From contig OZ026596.1 of the NCBI GenBank assembly GCA_964020085.1, forward strand, positions 43,383,568 to 43,447,567: a stretch of DNA of 64,000 bases, read 5' to 3'. This document shows positions 43,184 to 55,189 of this stretch, one piece after another. The position numbers were made by a program, and so were the translations under genes. Each line of letters starts with the position of its first letter. The first letter of the stretch is position 1. Under the pieces are notes generated by a model. The model had not been told where the DNA came from, searched no databases, and saw only the letters and a program-made list of their open reading frames with translations. Origin of the DNA: Micromussa lordhowensis (lineage: Eukaryota; Cnidaria; Anthozoa; Scleractinia; Lobophylliidae).

Positions 43184-43425
43184 GAAACAGTTTTAGAGTA
43201 CCCAGCTGTGTGGTTCCTGTGGAGGGAGAGACCGCTTTGGCAAAGGGGGTCTACTTATTTTGGACAAATGATCGATGCCACGACAGGATTTTTATTAATA
43301 ATTATGTTAGGTGATATCACCGAAATTGAAAGCAATGTACACGATACGATCATGCAACACGATCCTCAGCAACGATTCAGTACTTATCATAATTATCAAC
43401 TTTCATCATCTGCCTCCAATCAATA
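43184..43425 (+). CDS. Second RPFW module, possibly an exon
   Basis: The frame from about 43184 reads EYPAVWFLWRERPLWQRG, then STYFGQMIDATTGFLLIIML, and ends at 43425. It aligns residue by residue with the modules before and after (W..RP.WR, Y.GQI.D, G.L...., and D...Q.....Y). A pyrimidine-rich acceptor-like TTTTTCTCAG lies immediately before it (43174-43183) and there is no good ATG at its beginning, so an exon of one gene is a fair reading. Confidence 0.45.
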
Positions 43426-43499
43426 AGATTTCAAATTACGTTTCCACTCTAGGTCTGTTTGAAAACATCTTTTTTTGTTTCTTCTCTATTCGTTTTGTA

Positions 43500-43739
43500 G
43501 CAGAGAAATTTAGAATGATATGGCTTCAACGTCCATTTTGGAGACTGCACAATGCGGAATATTACGGAGAAATCTTTAATGCTAACAATGGTCATTTAAT
43601 AATTGTGGAACTTGAACTCACGGAAGACGAAATACTGCATAATATGAGACAGTCAATTGCAAACTTTGATCCTAATCAAATGCATTCCGAGGCGTCTGAT
43701 TATAATTTATCTAATGTAGACACGATAAGACTTTTGTAA
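43500..43739 (+). CDS. Third RPFW module, C-terminal, stop codon in the inverted repeat
   Basis: After an acceptor-like TTCGTTTTGTAG (43488-43499), the frame reads AEKFRMIWLQRPFWRLHNAE, then YYGEIFNANNGHLIIVELEL, to TAA 43737-43739. That stop is the first codon of the right inverted repeat. An upstream extension in frame is hydrophobic and probably intronic. I do not recognise the module in any known family. Confidence 0.45.
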   Translation, partial: AEKFRMIWLQRPFWRLHNAEYYGEIFNANNGHLIIVELELTEDEILHNMRQSIANFDPNQMHSEASDYNLSNVDTIRLL

Positions 43740-44099
43740 AGGGACACTGGTCATAGGATTGCAGCACACGTTCCCACTTGTAAATGTGAATTTTATTTGA
43801 AAAACATGTTGTTGTATGATTTGTAAAGGGACGCTGGTCATAAGATTGCACCACACGTTCCCACTTGTAAATAGGTGGCTAAGTAGACAAAGTAAATGTA
43901 AATTTTATTTAAAAAAACATGTTGTTGTGTGATTCGTGAGTGTGAGCAACTGAGCGCGCGAAACTATGCGTGACACATCACGTGACTTTACTTGCGCGAC
44001 CCTTCGTTGCGTGACTCCTGAGCAAGTCTTTTCTTGAGCAACCCTTAGCCATCAGACCTCAACATCAGATCGAGGTTTTAGGCCCTAGTCGAGCCCATA
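43733..44099 (-). repeat. Right terminal inverted repeat with an 87-bp internal duplication
   Basis: The outer part (43820-44099, 280 bp) pairs with 24156-24466. Its inner 87 bp are repeated in tandem at 43733-43819 (TTTGTAAAGGGAC ... CCCACTTGTAAA). The first copy supplies the stop codon of the rightmost reading frame. Confidence 0.9.
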
Positions 44100-44537
44100 T
44101 AACTAAGGCAAGTGAACGTTGTTTTTGCCTTTTATGACGCTGTTGAGGGGTTAACTTAATTTCTGAAAGATGAGGGTAGTGAACCAAACATTTATATGTT
44201 GCCGCCCAAGCTACTGCATGTCAGTTTATGGACTGAAATGACTGAAAAAGGTTTTGTAAACGCGGTATTTTGCGGTCTATTTCACGCCGAGTAATCAGCG
44301 GATGAACAAATCATGAATTTTTTTGAGATAAATTATAGAAAAAAACTAACAATCATTTTTATTGAGCAATAATTCAGTTGTTCCTTCTAACCGTATATTG
44401 CTTTAATGACGTGGGGAATTGGAGAATTAGCCGTCTTGGACAGCAATAACATTGCCTTCAAGAGGAAACAAAGCAGGCCAATGATCGGGTGAGGTGACAG
44501 ATTAACGCCTTTGCCAACAAAAACGTAGATAAGGTCT

Positions 44538-44609
44538 GGCCTGTTGGTCTAGTGGCATGATTCTCGCTTAGGGTGCGAGAGGTCCCGGGTTCAACTCCCG
44601 GACAGGCCC
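44538..44609 (+). tRNA. tRNA-Pro(AGG), unit 1
   Basis: Cloverleaf with acceptor GGCCTGT/ACAGGCC and anticodon loop TTAGGGT. TTTT follows within 7 bp. Confidence 0.95.
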
Positions 44610-45332
44610 AGTTTTCTTTGTTTTACAGCCAGGAGGTGTTTCGTTCCAAGGGCACACTCGCTTTAAAAGTAGGGTTTCGTTGGGGCGCGACCCAGCGGTT
44701 GTTTTTTCCATACAGTCACGTAAGTGTTTTTGCCTCGCCTACCAGGGACACGTCGGGAGAGGTGGAGCATGCAACTGAACCTCTGTTACTGGGAGCAGAT
44801 TGCTAAGCTTCCTTTATATCCGCCATATCTGACGTTCAGAAACAACTCTCTTCAATCTCATGAAAAGCGAACACAGAGCCTCATTTCTTTGCTCGGCTGC
44901 AAGGACAACTATTTGTTACATGCAAAAAACAACTAGAAAAAACCATATTAAAAAAAAAACGTATTTTCAACAATGATGTAAACTAAAATGTACTAGGCAA
45001 TTATTCATGATCAGTGAAGAATTGAGGGAAGCCTTCCTCCCCTAGATCCCCTTTTCCTGGAAAAAAGTCACATCTTTCAAATTTTGGAAAAAAAATATAA
45101 AGAACTTTGTTAGCAGTAAGGGCTTCTGGAGATATGAAGCGACCACCAAGATCACAAAGTATGGCCTACTGTTTAAATTCTAGAATTACAGTATTTTTGG
45201 TATTATTCGGGCCATGCAAAAAATATATCTTCCCTATTGAGGCAGAATTAAAATATAATAAACAATATGACTAAGAAAAAAGGAACCAAAGAAACGGCTG
45301 TGGATGTAGTTCGGTCAAAAATGTTTTCACTC

Positions 45333-45404
45333 CTCCCCGGCGGGGAATCGAACCCCGGTCTCCCGCGTGACAGGCGGGGATACTCACCACTATACTACCG
45401 AGGA
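45333..45404 (-). tRNA. tRNA-Asp(GTC), unit 1
   Basis: The minus strand starts TCCTCGGTAGTATAG. Anticodon loop CTGTCAC. T-arm GGTTCGATTCC. A T5 terminator follows. Confidence 0.95.
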
Positions 45405-46392
45405 TTAGGATAAAGAGTGAAGAAGCTCTTTGTGTACTTATTTTGTGTAGGATAAGTAGGCAAGGATCAGGCGTGAATGATCTCCAGAGGAGCCCTGCTA
45501 ATAAATACCCTGAATGCTTATCCCAGTTAAAGATAAAAACAATTAATTTTATCATTCGATGCATTTTCCCTTCATTTTCACTGGCCGAGAACCTACCACT
45601 TGAGCTACAAATAACTGACTACAAATAATGGTCTGCTCATGCGAAAGTACCGTCTAAATGTGCTTTGCTGCAAATAATATTCTGCTCATGCGTAATTGAG
45701 ACCACGCTCTTGTGTGAAAAATCGCAGATCGCTTCCCTGAGCTGTCAGAGAGTGATTTAAATATAAAAACAAACTTGGTGATCGAATGATAAAACAATTA
45801 TTAAACTCGGTTATCGCAAAATAACGTGATTTGTCAGTGTCTCCCAGATCAATATATATTGCTCAACCTTGTCCAATAATAAATTATTGTTAATTATTCA
45901 CCGTAGTGGAACACTTCCGAGTTAACCAATCATAACTCGTAAATAGCACTATTCGCTTGTGCGGTATTACTAGCAAAAATTAATGGCGTATTTGCAGCTC
46001 TTAGGCATTTCTATCTGCTATTTTTGAGAATAATTTTATAAATGACCCATAACGTTATCCAAGCAATATATTGGGTTTATGTGGAGCTAGAGGCATGGGG
46101 GCTTATTTAATAGGTGAAGGTAAGTGAACGTTGTTTTTGCCTTTTATGACGCTGTTGAGGGGTTAACTTAATTTGTGAAAGGTGAGGGTAGTGAACCAAA
46201 CATTTATATGTTGCCGCCCAAGCTACTGTATGTCAGTTTATGGACTGAAATGACTGAAAAAGGTTTTGTAAACGCGGTATTTTGCGGTCTATTTCACGCC
46301 GAGTAATCAGCGGATGAACAAATCATGAATTCTTTGAGGTAAATTATAGAAAAAAACTAACAATTTTTTTTTATTGAACAATGCAAAAATGT

Positions 46393-46394
<2 letters not shown>

Positions 46395-46468
<74 letters not shown>
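46395..46468 (-). tRNA. tRNA-Asn(GTT), unit 2
   Basis: The minus strand starts GTCTCCGTGGCGCAATCGG. Anticodon loop CTGTTAA. 74 nt. Confidence 0.95.
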
Positions 46469-46738
46469 TTCCCTGAATTTAAGATCACTTAGCTTCAGAA
46501 TTCACTCTTAAGGATTTACTCTCTGATTTACTCGTAACAAGACTTTGTTGTGTTGCTAAAACATGTGCAATAATTCAGTTGTTCCTTCTAATCGTATATT
46601 GCTTTAATGACGTGGGGAATTGGAGAATTAGCCGTCTTGGACAGCAATAACATTGCCTTCAAGAGGAAAAAAAGCAGGCCAATGATCGGGTGAGGTGACA
46701 GATTAACGCCTTTGCCAACAAAAACGTAGATAAGGTCT

Positions 46739-46810
46739 GGCCTGTTGGTCTAGTGGCATGATTCTCGCTTAGGGTGCGAGAGGTCCCGGGTTCAACTCCC
46801 GGACAGGCCC
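46739..46810 (+). tRNA. tRNA-Pro(AGG), unit 2
   Basis: Identical to the unit 1 gene. Confidence 0.95.
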
Positions 46811-47505
46811 AGTTTTCTTTGTTTTACAGCCAGGAGGTGTTTCGTTCCAAGGGCACACTCGCTTTAAAAGTAAGGTTTCGTTGGGGCGCGACCCAGCGGT
46901 TGTTTTTTCCATACAGTCACGTAAGTGTTTTTGCCTCGCCTACCAGGGACACGTCGGGAGAGGTGGAGCATGCAACTGAACCTCTGTTACTGGGAGCAGA
47001 TTGCTAAGCTTCCTTTATATCCGCCATATCTGACGTTCAGAAACAACTCTCTTCAATCTCATGAAAAGCGAACACAGAGCCTCATTTCTTTGCTCGGCTG
47101 CAAGGACAACTATTTGTTACATGCAAAAAACAACCAGAAAAAAAAAAAATTAACAAAAAAAAAGTATTTTCAACAATGATGTAAACTAAAATGTACTAGG
47201 CAATTATTCATGATCAGTGAAGAATTGAGGGAAGCCTCCCTCCCCTAGATCCCCTTTGCCTGGAAAAAAGTCACATCTTTCAAATTTTGGAAAAAAAATA
47301 TAAAAAACTTTGTTAGCAGTAAGGGCTTCTGGAGATATGAAGCGACCACCAAGATCACAAAGTATGGCCTACTGTTTAAATTCTAGAATTACAGTATTTT
47401 TGGTATTATTCGGGCCAGAATTAAAATATAATAAACAATATGACTAAGAAAAAAGGAACCAAAGAAACGGCTGTGGATGTAGTTCGGTCAAAAATGTTTT
47501 CACTC

Positions 47506-47577
47506 CTCCCCGGCGGGGAATCGAACCCCGGTCTCCCGCGTGACAGGCGGGGATACTCACCACTATACTACCGAGGA
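47506..47577 (-). tRNA. tRNA-Asp(GTC), unit 2
   Basis: Identical to the unit 1 gene. Confidence 0.95.
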
Positions 47578-48566
47578 TTAGGATAAAGAGTGAAGAAGCT
47601 CTTTGTGTACTTATTTTGTGTAGGATAAGTAGGCAAGGATCAGGCGTGAATGATCTCCAGAGGAGCCCTGCTAATAAATACCCTGAATGCTTATCCCAGT
47701 TAAAGATAAAAACAATTAATTTTATCATTCGATGCATTTTCCCTTCATTTTCACTGGCCGAGAACCTACCACTTGAGCTACAAATAACTGACTACAAATA
47801 ATGGTCTGCTCATGCGAAAGTACCGTCTAAATGTGCTTTGCTGCAAATAATATTCTGCTCATGCGTAATTGAGACCACGCTCTTGTGTGAAAAATCGCAG
47901 ATCGCTTCCCTGAGCTGTCAGAGAGTGATTTAAATATAAAAACAAACTTGGTGATGGAATGATAAAACAATTATTAAACTCGGTTATCGCAAAATAACGT
48001 GATTTGTCAGTGTCTCCCAGATCAATATATATTGCTCAACCTTGTCCAATAATAAATTATTGTTAATTATTCACCGTAGTGGAACACTTCCGAGTTAACC
48101 AATCATAACTCGTAAAAAGCACTATTCGCTTGTGCGGTATTACTAGCAAAAATTAATGGCGTATTTGCAGCTCTTAGGCATTTCTATCTGCTATTTTTGA
48201 GAATAATTTTATAAATGACCCATAACGTTATCCAAGCAATATATTGGGTTTATGTGGAGCTAGAGGCATGGGGGCTTATTTAATAGGTGAAGGTAAGTGA
48301 ACGTTGTTTTTGCCTTTTATGACGCTGTTGAGGGGTTAACTTAATTTGTGAAAGGTGAGGGTAGTGAACCAAACATTTATATGTTGCCGCCCAAGCTACT
48401 GTATGTCAGTTTATGGACTGAAATGACTGAAAAAGGGTTTGTAAACGCGGTATTTTGCGGTCTATTTCACGCCGAGTAATCAGCGGATGAACAAATCATG
48501 AATTTTTTTGAGATAAATTATAGAAAAAAACTAACAATTTTTTTTTATTGAACAATGCAAAAATGT

Positions 48567-48568
<2 letters not shown>

Positions 48569-48642
<74 letters not shown>
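48569..48642 (-). tRNA. tRNA-Asn(GTT), unit 3
   Basis: Identical to the unit 2 gene. Confidence 0.95.
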
Positions 48643-48912
48643 TTCCCTGAATTTAAGATCACTTAGCTTCAGAATTCACTCTTAAGGATTTACTCTCTGA
48701 TTTACTCGTAACAAGACTTTGTTGTGTTGCTAAAACATGTGCAATAATTCAGTTGTTCCTTCTAATCGTATATTGCTTTAATGACGTGGGGAATTGGAGA
48801 ATTAGCCGTCTTGGACAGCAATAACATTGCCTTCAAGAGGAAAAAAAGCAGGCCAATGATCGGGTGAGGTGACAGATTAACGCCTTTGCCAACAAAAACG
48901 TAGATAAGGTCT

Positions 48913-48984
48913 GGCCTGTTGGTCTAGTGGCATGATTCTCGCTTAGGGTGCGAGAGGTCCCGGGTTCAACTCCCGGACAGGCCC
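48913..48984 (+). tRNA. tRNA-Pro(AGG), unit 3
   Basis: Identical to the unit 1 gene. Confidence 0.95.
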
Positions 48985-49708
48985 AGTTTTCTTTGTTTTA
49001 CAGCCAGGAGGTGTTTCGTTCCAAGGGCACACTCGCTTTAAAAGTAGGGTTTCGTTGGGGCGCGACCCAGCGGTTGTTTTTTCCATACAGTCACGTAAGT
49101 GTTTTTGCCTCGCCTACCAGGGACACGTCGGGAGAGGTGGAGCATGCAACTGAACCTCTGTTACTGGGAGCAGATTGCTAAGCTTCCTTTATATCCGCCA
49201 TATCTGACGTTCAGAAACAACTCTCTTCAATCTCATGAAAAGCGAACACAGAGCCTCATTTCTTTGCTCGGCTGCAAGGACAACTATTTGTTACATGCAA
49301 AACACAACCAGAAAAAAAACATATTAAAAAAAAACGTATTTTCAACAATGATGTAAACTAAAATGTACTAGGCAATTATTCATGATCAGTGAAGAATTGA
49401 GGGAAGCCTCCCTCCCCTAGATCCCCTTTGAATGGAAAAAAGTCACATCTTTCAAATTTTGGAAAAAAAAATATAAAGAACTTTGTTAGCAGTAAGGGCT
49501 TCTGGAGATATGAAGCGACCACCAAGATCACAAAGTATGGCCTACTGTTTAAATTCTAGAATTACAGTATTTTTGGTATTATTCGGGCCATGCAAAAAAT
49601 ATATCTTCCCTATTGAGGCAGAATTAAAATATAATAAACAATATGACTAAGAAAAAAGGAACCAAAGAAACGGCTGTGGATGTAGTTCGGTCAAAAATGT
49701 TTTCACTC

Positions 49709-49780
49709 CTCCCCGGCGGGGAGTCGAACCCCGGTCTCCCGCGTGACAGGCGGGGATACTCACCACTATACTACCGAGGA
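49709..49780 (-). tRNA. tRNA-Asp(GTC), unit 3
   Basis: One T-loop substitution (TTCGACT instead of TTCGATT). Otherwise as unit 1, still foldable. Confidence 0.93.
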
Positions 49781-50766
49781 TTAGGATAAAGAGTGAAGAA
49801 GCTCTTTGTGTACTTATTTTGTGTAGGATAAGTAGGCAAGGATCAGGCGTGAATGATCTCCAGAGGAGCCCTGCTAATAAATACCCTGAATGCTCATCCC
49901 AGTTAAAGATAAAACAATTAATTTTATCATTCGATGCATTTTCCCTTCATTTTCACTGGCCGAGAACCTACCACTTGAGCTACAAATAACTGACTACAAA
50001 TAATGGTCTGCTCATGCGAAAGTACCGTCTAAATGTGCTTTGCTGCAAATAATATTCTGCTCATGCGTAATTGAGACCACGCTCTTGTGTGAAAAATCGC
50101 AGATCGCTTCCCTGAGCTGTCAGAGAGTGATTTAAATATAAAAACAAACTTGGTGATCGAATGATAAAACAATTATTAAACTCGGTTATCGCAAAATAAC
50201 GTGATTTGTCAGTGTCTCCCAGATCAATATATATTGCTCAACCTTGTCCAATAATAAATTATTGTTAATTATTCACCGTAGTGGAACACTTCCGAGTTAA
50301 CCAATCATAACTCGTAAAAAGCACTATTCGCTTGTGCGGTATTACTAGCAAAAATTAATGGCGTATTTGCAGCTCTTAGGCATTTCTATCTGCTATTTTT
50401 GAGAATAATTTTATAAATGACCCATAACGTTATCCAAGCAATATATTGGGTTTAACTGGAGCTAGAGGCATGGGGGCTTATTTGGTAGGTGAAGGTAAGT
50501 GAACGTTGTTTTTTCCTTTTATGACGCTGTTGAGGGGTTAACTTAATTTGTGAAAGGTGAGGGTAGTGAACCAAACATTTATATGTTGCCGCCCAAGCTA
50601 CTGTATGTCAGTTTATGGACTGAAATGACTGAAAAAGGTTTTGTAAACGCGGTATTTTGCGGTCTATTTCACGCCGAGTAATCAGCTGATGAACAAATCA
50701 TGAATTTTTTTGAGATAAATTATAGAAAAAAACTAACAATCATTTTTATTGAACAATGCAAAAATG

Positions 50767-50769
<3 letters not shown>

Positions 50770-50843
<74 letters not shown>
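50770..50843 (-). tRNA. tRNA-Asn(GTT), unit 4
   Basis: Same gene as unit 2. The downstream flank differs by one base. Confidence 0.95.
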
Positions 50844-51113
50844 TTCCCTGAATTTAAGATCACTTAGCTTCAGAATTCACTCTTAAGGATTTACTCTCTG
50901 ATTTACTCGTAACAAGACTTTGTTGTGTTGCTAAAACATGTGCAATAATTCAGTTGTTCCTTCTAATCGTATATTGCTTTAATGACGTGGGGAATTGGAG
51001 AATTAGCCGTCTTGGACAGCAATAACATTGCCTTCAAGAGGAAAAAAAGCAGGCCAATGATCGGGTGAGGTGACAGATTAACGCCTTTGCCAACAAAAAC
51101 GTAGATAAGGTCT

Positions 51114-51185
51114 GGCCTGTTGGTCTAGTGGCATGATTCTCGCTTAGGGTGCGAGAGGTCCCGGGTTCAACTCCCGGACAGGCCC
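51114..51185 (+). tRNA. tRNA-Pro(AGG), unit 4
   Basis: Identical to the unit 1 gene. Confidence 0.95.
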
Positions 51186-51880
51186 AGTTTTCTTTGTTTT
51201 ACAGCCAGGAGGTGTTTCGTTCCAAGGGCACACTCGCTTTAAAAGTAGGGTTTCGTTGGGGCGCGACCCAGCGGTTGTTTTTTCCATACAGTCACGTAAG
51301 TGTTTTTGCCTCGCCTACCAGGGACACGTCGGGAGAGGTGGAGCATGCAACTGAACCTCTGTTACTGGGAGCAGATTGCTAAGCTTCCTTTATATCCGCC
51401 ATATCTGACGTTCAGAAACAACTCTCTTCAATCTCATGAAAAGCGAACACAGAGCCTCATTTCTTTGCTCGGCTGCAAGGACAACTATTTGTTACATGCA
51501 AAACACAACCAGAAAAAAAAACATATTAAGAAAAAACGTATTTTCAACAATGATGTAAACTAAAATGTACTAGGCAATTATTCATGATCAGTGAAGAATT
51601 GAGGGAAGCCTCCCTCCCCTAGATCCCCTTTGAATGGAAAAAAGTCACATCTTTCAAATTTTGGAAAAAAAAATATAAAGAACTTTGTTAGCAGTAAGGG
51701 CTTCTGGAGATATGAAGCGACCACCAAGATCACAAAGTATGGCCTACTGTTTAAATTCTAGAATTACAGTATTTTTGGTATTATTCGGGCCAGAATTAAA
51801 ATATAGTAAACAATATGACTAAGAAAAAAGGAACCAAAGAAACGGCTGTGGATGTAGTTCGGTCAAAAATGTTTTCACTC

Positions 51881-51952
51881 CTCCCCGGCGGGGAATCGAA
51901 CCCCGGTCTCCCGCGTGACAGGCGGGGATACTCACCACTATACTACCGAGGA
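51881..51952 (-). tRNA. tRNA-Asp(GTC), unit 4
   Basis: Identical to the unit 1 gene. Confidence 0.95.
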
Positions 51953-52939
51953 TTAGGATAAAGAGTGAAGAAGCTCTTTGTGTACTTATTTTGTGTAGGA
52001 TAAGTAGGCAAGGATCAGGCGTGAATGATCTCCAGAGGAGCCCTGCTAATAAATACCCTGAATGCTTATCCCAGTTAAAGATAAAAACAATTAATTTTAT
52101 CATTCGATGCATTTTCCCTTCATTTTCACTGGCCGAGAACCTACCACTTGAGCTACAAATAACTGACTACAAATAATGGTCTGCTCATGCGAAAGTACCG
52201 TCTAAATGTGCTTTGCTGCAAATAATATTCTGCTCATGCGTAATTGAGACCACGCTCTTGTGTGAAAAATCGCAGATCGCTTCCCTGAGCTGTCAGAGAG
52301 TGATTTAAATATAAAAACAAACTTGGTGATGGAATGATAAAACAATTATTAAACTCGGTTATCGCAAAATAACGTGATTTGTCAGTGTCTCCCAGATCAA
52401 TATATATTGCTCAACCTTGTCCAATAATAAATTATTGTTAATTATTCACCGTAGTGGAACACTTCCGAGTTAACCAATCATAACTCGTAAAAAGCACTAT
52501 TCGCTTGTGCGGTATTACTAGCAAAAATTAATGGCGTATTTGCAGCTCTTAGGCATTTCTATCTGCTATTTTTGAGAATAATTTTATAAATGACCCATAA
52601 CGTTATCCAAGCAATATATTGGGTTTAACTGGAGCTAGAGGCATGGGGGCTTATTTGGTAGGTGAAGGTAAGTGAACGTTGTTTTTGCCTTTTATGACGC
52701 TGTTGAGGGGTTAACTTAATTTGTGAAAGGTGAGGGTAGTGAACCAAACATTTATATGTTGCCGCCCAAGCTACTGTATGTCAGTTTATGGACTGAAATG
52801 ACTGAAAAAGGTTTTGTAAACGCGGTATTTTGCGGTCTATTTCACGCCGAGTAATCAGCGGATGAACAAATCATGAATTTTTTTGAGATAAATTATAGAA
52901 AAAAACTAACAATCATTTTTATTGAACAATGCAAAAATG

Positions 52940-52942
<3 letters not shown>

Positions 52943-53016
<74 letters not shown>
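52943..53016 (-). tRNA. tRNA-Asn(GTT), unit 5
   Basis: Identical to the unit 4 gene. Confidence 0.95.
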
Positions 53017-53286
53017 TTCCCTGAATTTAAGATCACTTAGCTTCAGAATTCACTCTTAAGGATTTACTCTCTGATTTACTCGTAACAAGACTTTGTTGTG
53101 TTGCTAAAACATGTGCAATAATTCAGTTGTTCCTTCTAATCGTATATTGCTTTAATGACGTGGGGAATTGGAGAATTAGCCGTCTTGGACAGCAATAACA
53201 TTGCCTTCAAGAGGAAAAAAAGCAGGCCAATGATCGGGTGAGGTGACAGATTAACGCCTTTGCCAACAAAAACGTAGATAAGGTCT

Positions 53287-53358
53287 GGCCTGTTGGTCTA
53301 GTGGCATGATTCTCGCTTAGGGTGCGAGAGGTCCCGGGTTCAACTCCCGGACAGGCCC
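53287..53358 (+). tRNA. tRNA-Pro(AGG), unit 5
   Basis: Identical to the unit 1 gene. Confidence 0.95.
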
Positions 53359-54052
53359 AGTTTTCTTTGTTTTACAGCCAGGAGGTGTTTCGTTCCAAGG
53401 GCACACTCGCTTTAAAAGTAGGGTTTCGTTGGGGCGCGACCCAGCGGTTGTTTTTTCCATACAGTCACGTAAGTGTTTTTGCCTCGCCTACCAGGGACAC
53501 GTCGGGAGAGGTGGAGCATGCAACTGAACCTCTGTTACTGGGAGCAGATTGCTAAGCTTCCTTTATATCCGCCATATCTGACGTTCAGAAACAACTCTCT
53601 TCAATCTCATGAAAAGCGAACACAGAGCCTCATTTCTTTGCTCGGCTGCAAGGACAACTATTTGTTACATGCAAAAAACAACTAGAAAAAAACATATTAA
53701 AAAAAAAACGTATTTTTAACAATGATGTAAACTAAAATGTACTAGGCAATTATTCATGATCAGTGAAGAATTGAGGGAAGCCTCCCTCCCCTAGATCCCC
53801 TTTGCCTGGAAAAAAGTCACATCTTTCAAATTTTGGAAAAAAAAATATAAAGAACTTTGTTAGCAGTAAGGGCTTCTGGAGATATGAAGCGACCACCAAG
53901 ATCACAAAGTATGGCCTACTGTTTAAATTCTAGAATTACAGTATTTTTGGTATTATTCGGGCCAGAATTAAAATATAATAAACAATATGACTAAGAAAAA
54001 AGGAACCAAAGAAACGGCTGTGGATGTAGTTCGGTCAAAAATGTTTTCACTC

Positions 54053-54124
54053 CTCCCCGGCGGGGAATCGAACCCCGGTCTCCCGCGTGACAGGCGGGGA
54101 TACTCACCACTATACTACCGAGGA
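54053..54124 (-). tRNA. tRNA-Asp(GTC), unit 5
   Basis: Identical to the unit 1 gene. Confidence 0.95.
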
Positions 54125-55113
54125 TTAGGATAAAGAGTGAAGAAGCTCTTTGTGTACTTATTTTGTGTAGGATAAGTAGGCAAGGATCAGGCGTGAATGA
54201 TCTCCAGAGGAGCCCTGCTAATAAATACCCTGAATGCTTATCCCAGTTAAAGATAAAAACAATTAATTTTATCATTCGATGCATTTTCCCTTCATTTTCA
54301 CTGGCCGAGAACCTACCACTTGAGCTACAAATAACTGACTACAAATAATGGTCTGCTCATGCGAAAGTACCGTCTAAATGTGCTTTGCTGCAAATAATAT
54401 TCTGCTCATGCGTAATTGAGACCACGCTCTTGTGTGAAAAATCGCAGATCGCTTCCCTGAGCTGTCAGAGAGTGATTTAAATATAAAAACAAACTTGGTG
54501 ATCGAATGATAAAACAATTATTAAACTCGGTTATCGCAAAATAACGTGATTTGTCAGTGTCTCCCAGATCAATATATATTGCTTAACCTTGTCCAATAAT
54601 AAATTATTGTTAATTATTCACCGTAGTGGAACACTTCCGAGTTAACCAATCATAACTCGTAAAAAGCACTATTCGCTTGTGCGGTATTACTAGCAAAAAT
54701 TAATGGCGTATTTGCAGCTCTTAGGCATTTCTATCTGCTATTTTTGAGAATAATTTTATAAATGACCCATAACGTTATCCAAGCAATATATTGGGTTTAA
54801 GTGGAGCTAGAGGCATGGGGGCTTATTTGGTAGGTGAAGGTAAGTGAACGTTGTTTTTGCCTTTTATGACGCTGTTGAGGGGTTAACTTAATTTGTGAAA
54901 GGTGAGGGTAGTGAACCAAACATTTATATGTTGCCGCCCAAGCTACTGTATGTCAGTTTATGGACTGAAATGACTGAAAAAGGTTTTGTAAACGCGGTAT
55001 TTTGCGGTCTATTTCACGCCGAGTAATCAGCGGATGAACAAATCATGAATTTTTTTGAGATAAATTATAGAAAAAAACTAACAATTTTTTTTTATTGAAC
55101 AATGCAAAAATGT

Positions 55114-55115
<2 letters not shown>

Positions 55116-55189
<74 letters not shown>
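55116..55189 (-). tRNA. tRNA-Asn(GTT), unit 6
   Basis: Identical to the unit 2 gene. Confidence 0.95.

Larger units (their letters stand above)
24156..44099. mobile_element. Polinton/Maverick (adintovirus-like) element, 19.9 kb, defective
   Basis: The ends are inverted repeats beginning TATGGGCTCGACTAGGGCC. Between them are the marker genes of Polintons and adintoviruses: protein-primed PolB, retroviral-type integrase with chromodomain, major capsid protein, adenain-like protease and packaging ATPase. There are also several small virion-like proteins and a PLA2-like protein. Replication and integration genes carry large internal deletions. Most virion genes are intact, but three have single breaks. 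A 4.7-kb Gypsy element is inserted at 36297-41021, so the element without it is about 15.2 kb, near the usual Polinton size. Clear target duplications were not seen (GTGAGTAG on the left, TAACTAAG on the right). Confidence 0.93.

Noticed and set aside
44538..44800. tRNA-Pro as the head of a SINE
   Set aside because: The tRNA is intact, with an oligo-T terminator directly after it. Copies occur only as part of the whole array unit, without tails or separate target duplications.
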